In this document: piece by piece, positions 1 through 5,768 of the stretch
Numbering within the stretch: position 1 is the stretch's first letter
Layout: every line of letters begins with the position of its first letter
Source of the DNA: an uncultured Asticcacaulis sp.
GTDB lineage: Bacteria; Pseudomonadota; Alphaproteobacteria; Caulobacterales; Caulobacteraceae
Direction: 5' to 3'
Assembly: GCA_946480525.1 (NCBI GenBank)
Contig: CAMLLA010000092.1
Location: forward strand, 1 to 11,899
DNA length: 11,899 nucleotides
Notes under the pieces: model-generated
What the model saw: the letters and a program-made list of their open reading frames with translations, nothing else
Database searches by the model: none
What the model was told of the DNA's origin: nothing
Program-made: the position numbers and the translations under genes

Positions 1-888
1 GTTGGTCACCGGCACCGATGTGTCGTCCGATGCGTGCAGCAGGAAAACCGGCGGCAGCCCATTCACCACCCGCTCGTTCAAAGCCCGGCCCGCCTCGGCG
101 CTTGGCGGCAGCCCATCGAGCGGTCGCATACCCAGGTTGATAAAGGCATAGCCAAGCATCACAACATCCGGCCGCGCCGAAATCTGGTCCGCCGCATCGA
201 CCGGTTCATAAAGTTTCGCGTCGAATCGCGTCAGGGACGCGGCCGCAAGGTGCCCGCCGGCCGAAAATCCCATGACGCCGATCCGTTTCGGATCAACCCC
301 AAACGTCGCGGCATTGGCGCGGACCAGCCGCACCGCCCGCTGCACGTCCTGAAGCGCCGCGTCGTAACCCGCGCCCCACCTGTCCACCGGAAGGCGGTAA
401 TTGAGCACGAAACAGGTAATCCCGTCCCGCACCAACCGGCGCGCGCCGCCTGCCCCCTCCTTGTCGACGGCCAGCCGGACATAGCCACCGCCAGGCAACA
501 GAATCATGGCCGAACCATTCGGCTTTTCAGGACGAAAGACCTCGAGGACCGGACGCGAAACGCGCATGACGGCGCGATCGTGAGCCGCAGGCGAGCCGCG
601 CTCCAGAACCTGCCGTGTCACCCTGACACCGTCCGATCCGGGCACGCGCCCAAGAGGCCACAGCTCGACAACCTCCTCCGACAACAGCCCTTCCGGCTCC
701 GGCGGCGCAGGGATAATGACCGGTGCCTGCGGTGTTCCTGTCAAGGTCGCGTCCGCCGGCCTGAGCGCAGCCTGAGCATCGGCGCGTCCGGTAACGGATC
801 CCTCGAAAATCACCGCCGCCGCCCCAAGCAAGGCACGACGGTTCAGGATGCGGCGCATTTCGCCGCCGTTAAAACCGGTCATCGGCAT
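1..888 (-). CDS. Exported alpha/beta-hydrolase carbohydrate esterase (acetylxylan-esterase-like), 3' end outside window
   Basis: The minus-strand frame is open from an ATG at 888 to base 1 (296 residues), so the C-terminus is missing. The N-terminus carries a Tat-like signal: Arg-Arg then ALLGAAAV around residues 17-25. The body has an alpha/beta-hydrolase layout: PGGGY oxyanion-hole loop near residues 132-136, nucleophile elbow GFSAGGHL with Ser209, and HASDDTSVP near the edge, where Asp288/289 is the probable acid of the triad; the catalytic His would lie beyond the window. This matches the acetyl-esterase/xylan-esterase-like group acting on O-acetylated plant sugars in the periplasm; the exact substrate cannot be read. 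An AGGAAGG Shine-Dalgarno lies just upstream of ATG 888. In-frame ATGs at 882 and 858 are alternative starts, 882 having the better RBS spacing. It diverges from the dehydrogenase/IclR pair and probably shares its regulation. Confidence 0.85.
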   Translation of the reverse strand, partial: MPMTGFNGGEMRRILNRRALLGAAAVIFEGSVTGRADAQAALRPADATLTGTPQAPVIIPAPPEPEGLLSEEVVELWPLGRVPGSDGVRVTRQVLERGSPAAHDRAVMRVSRPVLEVFRPEKPNGSAMILLPGGGYVRLAVDKEGAGGARRLVRDGITCFVLNYRLPVDRWGAGYDAALQDVQRAVRLVRANAATFGVDPKRIGVMGFSAGGHLAAASLTRFDAKLYEPVDAADQISARPDVVMLGYAFINLGMRPLDGLPPSAEAGRALNERVVNGLPPVFLLHASDDTSVPVTN

Positions 889-1026
889 GTCCTTCCTGCG
901 CGGAGTCTCCGCTCCATTTTTGCGCCCTCAGTTAGGCTCACTTCCGCCATACGATCAAGCCTTGCTTACTTTCCACAATGGAAGTAACTTTCGTATATAG
1001 CAATTGACAGCAAGGCAGGTAGATTG
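889..1026. promoter_or_regulatory. Divergent promoter region between esterase and dehydrogenase genes
   Basis: This 138-base gap separates two divergent starts. Rightward promoter candidates are TTGCTT (962-967), a 17-base spacer and TAACTT (985-990), or TTCCAC (971-976), a 17-base spacer and TATATA (994-999). Both overlap the palindrome at 971-983. An AAGGCAGG stretch (1012-1019) serves as the ribosome-binding region for the dehydrogenase. No leftward promoter could be chosen with confidence. Confidence 0.5.
971..983. promoter_or_regulatory. Probable IclR-type operator palindrome
   Basis: TTCCA-CAA-TGGAA is a perfect 5-3-5 inverted repeat. The flanks extend the symmetry imperfectly (TTACT on the left, GTAA on the right, with one extra T). 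The E. coli IclR site has TGGAA/TTCCA half-sites, so spacing and sequence suit an IclR-family dimer. An IclR gene lies about 1.1 kb downstream in the operon this site would control. Overlap with candidate -35 and spacer sequences suggests repression, but position alone does not exclude activation. Confidence 0.55.
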
Positions 1027-2037
1027 ATGAAGGCCGTAATTTGTGAAAAGCCGTTCGAACTCGCGGTGGTCGAACGCCCAATACCGGTGCGTAAGGATGG
1101 AGAGGTCACAATCCGTATCCGCCGCGTTGGCCTGTGCGGCACCGACTATCACATCTTCGGCGGCACCCAGCCCTTCCTGTCCTACCCGCGCATCATGGGG
1201 CATGAACTGGCCGGCGAAGTCGTGGACGCCGATATCAGCTCGCCACTGCAATCCGGCCAGTTGGTGACCATCAATCCCTATCTGCCCTGCAATCGTTGCA
1301 TCGCCTGTCGCAAGGCCAAGCCCAATTGCTGCGTCAACATTCGCGTCATGGGGGTCCACATGGATGGCGGCATGACCGACTTTGTCTGTGTGCCCGAATC
1401 CGCAGTCATTCCTGTCCCGGGGCTGACTGCGGAAGAAGCGGCCATGGTCGAATTCCTGTCAGTCGGCATGCACGCCGTCCGGCGCGGCGCGGTCACCGAA
1501 ACCGAACGCGTCCTGGTGGCCGGCGCCGGCCCCATCGGCGTCGCCGTCGCCCTGTTCGCGAAGCTGGCCGGGGCGGAGGTCAGCCTGATCGACACCAGCC
1601 CGGTTCGCCTCGACCATGCCCGCACGGCCCTTGGCCTGGAACACACCGGCCTCGTCGGTCCTGATCTCGAAGACTGGCTTGTCGCACGCACCGAAGGCGA
1701 GTATTTCGACGCTGTCTTCGACGCGACCGGCAATGCAAAGGCGATGGAAAAAGGCTTCGATTATGTTGCTCACGGCGGCCGCTACGTCCTGGTCAGCGTC
1801 GTCAAGGACGCCATCACCTTCGCCGATCCGGAGTTCCACAAACGTGAAATGCAGCTGATCGCCAGCCGCAACGCCACGCATCATGACTTCCAACTGGTGA
1901 TCGATCTGGTCCGCGCCCGCGCCATTCCTACCGACGCCCTGCAAACCCACAGCTTTGCGCTGCACGAACTGCCGTCGGTGGTGCCGGCTCTGATCGCCGA
2001 CCGAACCGGCGTGCTCAAGGCCATCGCGACGGTATAA
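1027..2037 (+). CDS. Zinc-dependent alcohol dehydrogenase, LgoD (L-galactonate 5-dehydrogenase)-like
   Basis: A 336-residue medium-chain dehydrogenase. Visible are the catalytic-zinc ligands Cys37 and His59-Glu60 (GHE), the structural-zinc cysteines 88, 91, 94 and 102, and a Rossmann GAGPIG motif at 166-171 with Asp189 ending strand 2, implying NAD preference. From memory it matches E. coli LgoD/YjjN in many blocks: FLSYPRIMGHE, the NCC-to-VMGVHMDGG stretch, DATGN, DPEFHKRE and SRNAT. LgoD oxidises L-galactonate to D-tagaturonate in the cytoplasm; an activity on a related sugar acid is the natural inference, but paralogues differ in substrate. I start at ATG 1027, which has AGG seven bases upstream, rather than the adjacent in-frame TTG at 1024. 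It lies 45 bases upstream of the IclR gene and is probably co-transcribed with it. Confidence 0.88.
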   Translation: MKAVICEKPFELAVVERPIPVRKDGEVTIRIRRVGLCGTDYHIFGGTQPFLSYPRIMGHELAGEVVDADISSPLQSGQLVTINPYLPCNRCIACRKAKPNCCVNIRVMGVHMDGGMTDFVCVPESAVIPVPGLTAEEAAMVEFLSVGMHAVRRGAVTETERVLVAGAGPIGVAVALFAKLAGAEVSLIDTSPVRLDHARTALGLEHTGLVGPDLEDWLVARTEGEYFDAVFDATGNAKAMEKGFDYVAHGGRYVLVSVVKDAITFADPEFHKREMQLIASRNATHHDFQLVIDLVRARAIPTDALQTHSFALHELPSVVPALIADRTGVLKAIATV

Positions 2038-2082
2038 ACCAACCGTCTTGTGCAATCGCGGCAATCACCTTAGTTAGGGGGC

Positions 2083-2847
2083 ATGGCCAAGCCCCGCTCC
2101 CCTGCTCCGTCCGATACCTCGCGCACCAGCAACTACGCTGCCCCCGCGCTCGAAAAAGGGTTCAATGTCATCGAATTGCTCGCCGGTGCGCCTGGCGGAC
2201 TTACGGTGACTGAGATCGCGGCGGGCCTCGGCCTGTCGATGAGCGAGATTTTCCGCGTCATCATGGTGATGGAACGCCGCGACTGGCTGCGCAAGGCGCC
2301 GGGCGACCGTTATCGCGTGACGCCGCGCATGCTCGAACTGGCCTTTCGCGCCACGCCGGCCGAAGAACTGGCCTTTGTCGCCGCGCCCCTGATGCGCGAC
2401 CTCGCTTACCGCATCGATCAGTCCTGCCACCTGGTCGTCCTCGCCGAAGACCGCGGCCTGGTCGTCCTGCGTCAGGAAAATCCCGGCCCGACGGGGTTCG
2501 CCGTCCGCACCGGCGCGTCCATCCCGTTGGCCACGTCGTGCTCCGGTCACGTCCTTCTGGCCTTCGGTACGACCGAGATCACCGACAAGAAGCTGTCCGC
2601 CCATCTTAGCGACGTCAAGGCCCGCGGCTTTGAAATGATGGCCAGCACGCGCACCCTGGGCGTCACGGACATCAGCTTCCCGGTATTTGGCTTCAACGGC
2701 GCCATTGCCGCCGCCATCACCGTGCCTTTCCTCAAGCTGATCGACGGTTCGCAGACCGTCGACGCCGAACAGGCACGTAGCCTCCTGGCCGAAACCGCCG
2801 CAGCCATATCCTCAGGTCTGGGCGCCGCCATCCGTGGCGGTCACTAG
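2083..2847 (+). CDS. IclR-family transcriptional regulator
   Basis: A 254-residue protein with typical IclR architecture. An N-terminal winged helix-turn-helix spans about residues 23-85 (LEKGFNVIELLA, then TVTEIAAGLGLS and the recognition helix SEIFRVIMVME). A C-terminal GAF-like effector-binding domain spans about 95-250, with the recurrent TSCSGHVLLAF segment and the hydrophobic FGFNGAIAAAITVPF strand pair. The N-terminal 20 residues are Ser/Pro/Thr-rich and probably disordered. AGGGGG lies almost against the ATG, a tight spacing. It follows the LgoD-like gene by 45 bases, and the palindrome upstream of that gene is a likely target, giving autoregulation. The ligand is unknown; an intermediate of the dehydrogenase pathway is a reasonable guess. 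The gene ends just before a palindromic repeat. Confidence 0.93.
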   Translation: MAKPRSPAPSDTSRTSNYAAPALEKGFNVIELLAGAPGGLTVTEIAAGLGLSMSEIFRVIMVMERRDWLRKAPGDRYRVTPRMLELAFRATPAEELAFVAAPLMRDLAYRIDQSCHLVVLAEDRGLVVLRQENPGPTGFAVRTGASIPLATSCSGHVLLAFGTTEITDKKLSAHLSDVKARGFEMMASTRTLGVTDISFPVFGFNGAIAAAITVPFLKLIDGSQTVDAEQARSLLAETAAAISSGLGAAIRGGH

Positions 2848-2848
2848 A

Positions 2849-2969
2849 GCGATATGGCGAAACGGAGTTCGGCGTAGCCAAAAGTGTAAGCGGTTTTCGC
2901 CTTAAATATCGCGACAAAACAAAAACTTAGATCGGAATGATTGCTTCCATCTAAATCATTCCGATCTGA
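2849..2969. repeat. Two-hairpin intergenic palindromic repeat, copy 1
   Basis: Hairpin 1 pairs GCGATAT-GGCGAAA (2849-2862) with TTTCGCC (2895-2901), a bulged TTAA, then ATATCGC (2906-2912). Hairpin 2 is a perfect 14-bp stem, 2929-2942 with 2954-2967, and an 11-base loop. The linker is A-rich (CGACAAAACAAAAACTT). The element shares its core with copy 2 at 7406-7506 and lies between convergent genes, where hairpin 2 could act as a bidirectional transcription stop although it lacks a clear U-tract. Similar palindromic intergenic elements are known across alphaproteobacteria; I cannot name this family. Confidence 0.8.
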
Positions 2970-2972
2970 TAC

Positions 2973-4835
2973 CTACCAGTAGATCGCGAGCCCCGAGCGC
3001 AGCTCCGTCGTGGTCTTTCCACCGAAACTGTCTGATGCCACCGACGCAGCCAGGTCGAGGTTGCGCGAGATGGCGATGCGGGTTTCAACCTTCGCCGTGA
3101 CATGCGACCTGGCGGCACCCGTCAGGCTCTGCCACGCTCCAGCCTCAGCGGCGACGCGCCACGGCCGGCCAGCATTGAACAACAGCCCGCCAGTCAATCC
3201 ACCCTGCAGGTCCCCCATCTCGGCCTCGGGCCCCGATATCCGCCCGCCCGCCAGCACATAGCCAAGCGTCGAACGGTTCAGCCAGAAGCTCTTGCCGACA
3301 TTGCCTTCAGCGACCGCGGTCAGGCAGTCGTCGCAATCCAACCGCTCCTGTTCCAGCGCCAGCCTCAGCCGCCAGGCTGGGCCGCCATCGCCCGGCAGGC
3401 CGGTCTGCGACACATTCAGCGTTGTAATACGGATGATGTCCGCTTGACGGATGGTCACCTTGTCGCCGTCGGTTTCGAACCTCAGGTCGCCGAACGACAG
3501 TTCCGAATAGGGCAAGGCGCCAGGTGTGACCGACAGAAAGTCATTATAGGCAAAACGCAGGCGCAGCTGAAGATTGCCACCCAGCGCCGTATTGTCGCCA
3601 GCCGTCACCATGGTAAGGGTCGACTTCTGCCCTTCATGTGGCTGGAGCGGCGTCGCCGGCTTTTTGAAATCCCCCTTGCCGGCGGGCTGGCGCATACGCG
3701 CGACCAGCAGGGTCTGGCGGATCGTCTTGTCTTCGCTGCTCGCCTTTTCAGGCTCCAGGGTCGCAATCGAATAGTAGTCGAGCAGGGTCTCGGTCACCCG
3801 CACCTGCCCCTTCGGATCCAGCCCGTCGATAGCCGGCGCCAGACCGTCCTGGGGCGCCCCCAGGAAAGCCACGACACGCGCACGCTCGTCGCCCGGCAGG
3901 TTGAGATACTTGTCACGCAGCCGCGACTTGCGCGAATCCATGCGCTCGATCGACCGGATCAGTGGCGCGTCCCCATTTTGCGCTTCGGACATTTCATCCA
4001 GCACATCACCCGGCATGGTCCATATCTTGTCTGGCGGGATGACGTCCTGGCCCGTGGCGGCGTTGATGAGGTCCGCGATCCGATAAGCGCAATTCTGACG
4101 CAGGAAATAATAGCGGTTATAGACCCCCTGCAACTCGAAGGCATGAGCGGTCAGAAGGTCGGTCTGATCCTGCGTCAGGTTCAGCTTGTATTCCCAGATG
4201 TCGCGCATCGCCGCTTCGCCATAGCGGTGGATATGCTCATAAAAGCTAGAGCGCGAATAGGTTGCCTTATACTGGCCAGTCAGGCCCCGGCTGACATAGA
4301 CCAGCGGATTTTCGTTGGGCGGAAAGGCCGCGCCATTGTTGATAACGTTCTCAAGCAGGGTGCCGTCATGACCTTCGCCGCCGGTCGTCAGGCGCAACAT
4401 CATGTGGCCATAAAAGGTGGCGGGATTGCTGAGATCGCCCGACGCAAATATGACGCTGGCCCCGGTCGGGGGCTGGTCGCCGCGCCAGTCGTTGAAGGCC
4501 GGGCAGGTCACGTCTGCGACACCTTCCGCCAGCCCCTGACGCTTCAGCCACAGATAGCGCGCCGGAAAGCGGCATTGGGCGTGGGTGTCCGCCTTGTCGC
4601 CGACAGGCAGCGCGATGGCGCGTCGCGTCGCTTCAAGTTCGGCGTGAGGGTCGGAGCGCCCTTCAGGCGCAAGAAAAAACTCGGGGGTGATGACATCGCT
4701 TTGCCGGGCATCGCCGCGGAAACCCAACAGGACGCGCCAGCCGGGAGCGTCTCCGGGACGCTCGATGGCAAATGCAGCCGGCGCCAGAACCAGTCCGGGC
4801 AGGAACACTGCCGTCATCAGGAGAGATTTGAACAC
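2973..4835 (-). CDS. DUF4105-domain exported protein with probable C-terminal outer-membrane beta-barrel
   Basis: About 620 residues. From the GTG at 4835 the N-terminus reads as a Sec signal (MFKSLLMTAVFLPGLVLAPAAFA). The upstream in-frame TTG at 4859 lies inside the preceding terminator and is disfavoured; ATG 4817 is another option. Residues of about 120-290 are DUF4105-like (Lnb N-terminal periplasmic type): SNPATFYGHMMLRL with His144, and LRQNCAYRIADLI with Cys249. A His-before-Cys order fits a circularly permuted papain/NlpC-P60-like fold; a Cys hydrolase activity is my inference. From about residue 400 the sequence becomes alternating polar/hydrophobic strands with Gly/Asn/Asp turns and ends LAIYW, the aromatic C-terminus typical of outer-membrane barrels. 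It lies 63 bases downstream of the DUF3015 gene on the same strand, with a terminator between, so expression may depend on read-through. Confidence 0.82.
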   Translation of the reverse strand: MFKSLLMTAVFLPGLVLAPAAFAIERPGDAPGWRVLLGFRGDARQSDVITPEFFLAPEGRSDPHAELEATRRAIALPVGDKADTHAQCRFPARYLWLKRQGLAEGVADVTCPAFNDWRGDQPPTGASVIFASGDLSNPATFYGHMMLRLTTGGEGHDGTLLENVINNGAAFPPNENPLVYVSRGLTGQYKATYSRSSFYEHIHRYGEAAMRDIWEYKLNLTQDQTDLLTAHAFELQGVYNRYYFLRQNCAYRIADLINAATGQDVIPPDKIWTMPGDVLDEMSEAQNGDAPLIRSIERMDSRKSRLRDKYLNLPGDERARVVAFLGAPQDGLAPAIDGLDPKGQVRVTETLLDYYSIATLEPEKASSEDKTIRQTLLVARMRQPAGKGDFKKPATPLQPHEGQKSTLTMVTAGDNTALGGNLQLRLRFAYNDFLSVTPGALPYSELSFGDLRFETDGDKVTIRQADIIRITTLNVSQTGLPGDGGPAWRLRLALEQERLDCDDCLTAVAEGNVGKSFWLNRSTLGYVLAGGRISGPEAEMGDLQGGLTGGLLFNAGRPWRVAAEAGAWQSLTGAARSHVTAKVETRIAISRNLDLAASVASDSFGGKTTTELRSGLAIYW

Positions 4836-4846
4836 GGGTAAGGCCC

Positions 4847-4882
4847 GGAAAATAAGCAAGGGCCCGTCACCGGACCCTTGCT
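4847..4882 (-). terminator. Rho-independent terminator after DUF3015 gene
   Basis: Read on the minus strand, arm AGCAAGGGTCC (4882-4872) pairs with GGGCCCTTGCT (4865-4855) over 11 bp with one G-U wobble and a 6-base loop, followed by TATTTT (4854-4849). It sits 17 bases past the DUF3015 stop codon. The first possible start codon of the DUF4105 gene, a TTG at 4859, falls within its second arm. Confidence 0.8.
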
Positions 4883-4898
4883 GTTACGCTTTACAGAT

Positions 4899-5408
4899 TT
4901 AGATCGCGGTGCACTTGGCGTTGACGCCGGCTTGCTCGACGATCAGGTACAGGGCTTCGCCCTTGTCAGCCGTGTTCTTGCTGGCGAAGGCCGGCTTGGC
5001 GGCTTCGGCAGCGAAGTTGTTGCGGACTTCGGCGTACATGGCCGAACGCGAAGAGGTCGAGCAGGCCATGACGTCGGCAACCGCCGTCAGATACTTGCCT
5101 TCGCCGGTGGCGATGTCGGCTTCCAGGCCGGCATAGGTCTTGCCGACCAGCATAGCGGTCTTCGCCTTGCCGCCGTTGCACTGGCTGGGCGACGACAGGG
5201 CCGACGACAGGGCGGTCGTGCCCCAGTCCCAGATCACGTTCGACACGGCGGCCAGGCCACCATTGTTCGGAAACAGCGAGGCGCCAATGCCGCACTCGGT
5301 GTAAGCGTTGGGCGTATCACCGCCTTCGGCGGCGTAGGCGGCCGGAGCGACCGAGACGGCAGACATGGCAAGCGCGGCGCAGACGCCGAGCAGAGCAAAC
5401 TTCTTCAT
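4899..5408 (-). CDS. DUF3015-family secreted protein
   Basis: A 169-residue protein with a clear Sec signal peptide (MKKFALLGVCAALAMSAVSVAPAAYA; cleavage likely after Ala26). The mature part begins with the DUF3015 hallmark: TECGIGASLFP, then the AAVSNVIWDWGTTALSS block, a QCNG and a VMACS segment. It contains four cysteines (39, 77, 116, 166), enough for two periplasmic disulfides, and no membrane helix. The family has no assigned function. GGGGA lies nine bases upstream of the ATG. It is followed by a terminator and then by the DUF4105 gene on the same strand; from memory the two families recur together in Gram-negative genomes, which would make them functional partners. A 7-bp inverted repeat (5431-5437/5459-5465) lies in the probable 5' untranslated region. 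Confidence 0.85.
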   Translation of the reverse strand: MKKFALLGVCAALAMSAVSVAPAAYAAEGGDTPNAYTECGIGASLFPNNGGLAAVSNVIWDWGTTALSSALSSPSQCNGGKAKTAMLVGKTYAGLEADIATGEGKYLTAVADVMACSTSSRSAMYAEVRNNFAAEAAKPAFASKNTADKGEALYLIVEQAGVNAKCTAI

Positions 5409-5768
5409 ATTGGAAATCCCCTGTAAGTTTTTTCCGTGACAGTTAGGTCTTAGAGTTTACGGAAATATTGCCCCCGACTCCCCCCAAGAACATGATAACC
5501 TTAACATGCTGATTTCGATTGGCAATAGTGAGCATAATGACGGCCATGCCCCGACCGCCTCTCATTTCGTGATACCGGTTACCTGCTTCATTTCCGCCAC
5601 ACTCATTGGCCAGTTGCCACCGCCCCTCCTGTCGAGCATGGCTCGGCAAACGGGTTACAAATACCATATTGACAGCCTAATTTTCATATCGGAAAAGTAT
5701 TTTCAAATATGACACACGATGTCGCACTCCGGCTTCTGGAGCTGCACCTGAAAAACAGGAACGGACAT
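5409..5768. promoter_or_regulatory. 360-base divergent intergenic region between DUF3015 gene and fucosidase
   Basis: I see no convincing gene here; the region is AT-richer than its flanks and holds several palindromes. TTTCCGT (5431-5437) pairs with ACGGAAA (5459-5465) near the DUF3015 start. GATACCGGTTACC (5571-5583) has the CCGG centre of a LacI-type operator but imperfect half-sites. CGAGC-ATG-GCTCG (5633-5645) is a perfect 5-3-5 palindrome. TTTTC-ATATCG-GAAAA and GAAAA-GTA-TTTTC are interlocked at 5681-5704, with TTGACA at 5669-5674 as a possible -35. AGGAA at 5757-5761 is the ribosome-binding site of the fucosidase. Confidence 0.5.

Noticed and set aside
34..987. 317-codon plus-strand open frame
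   Set aside because: It is antisense to the esterase, whose translation has a signal peptide and hydrolase motifs; the plus frame is Arg/Pro/His-rich and has no family motif.
3102..4841. 579-codon plus-strand open frame
   Set aside because: It is the antisense shadow of the DUF4105 gene, which has a signal peptide and family motifs; long antisense frames are expected at this GC content.
4836..4859. TTG 4859 as start of the DUF4105 gene
   Set aside because: It lies in the terminator stem of the gene before it, and starting at GTG 4835 gives a cleaner signal peptide.
5443..5712. Small frames on both strands in the 360-base intergenic region (5443-5667 minus; 5506-5712 plus)
   Set aside because: Neither has a good ribosome-binding site, codon bias like the neighbours, or a recognisable fold; each overlaps likely promoter elements.
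5709..5768. Twenty extra N-terminal residues of the fucosidase from ATG 5709
   Set aside because: No Shine-Dalgarno precedes 5709, and the extension would put non-signal residues ahead of an obvious signal peptide that has its own well-spaced AGGAA.
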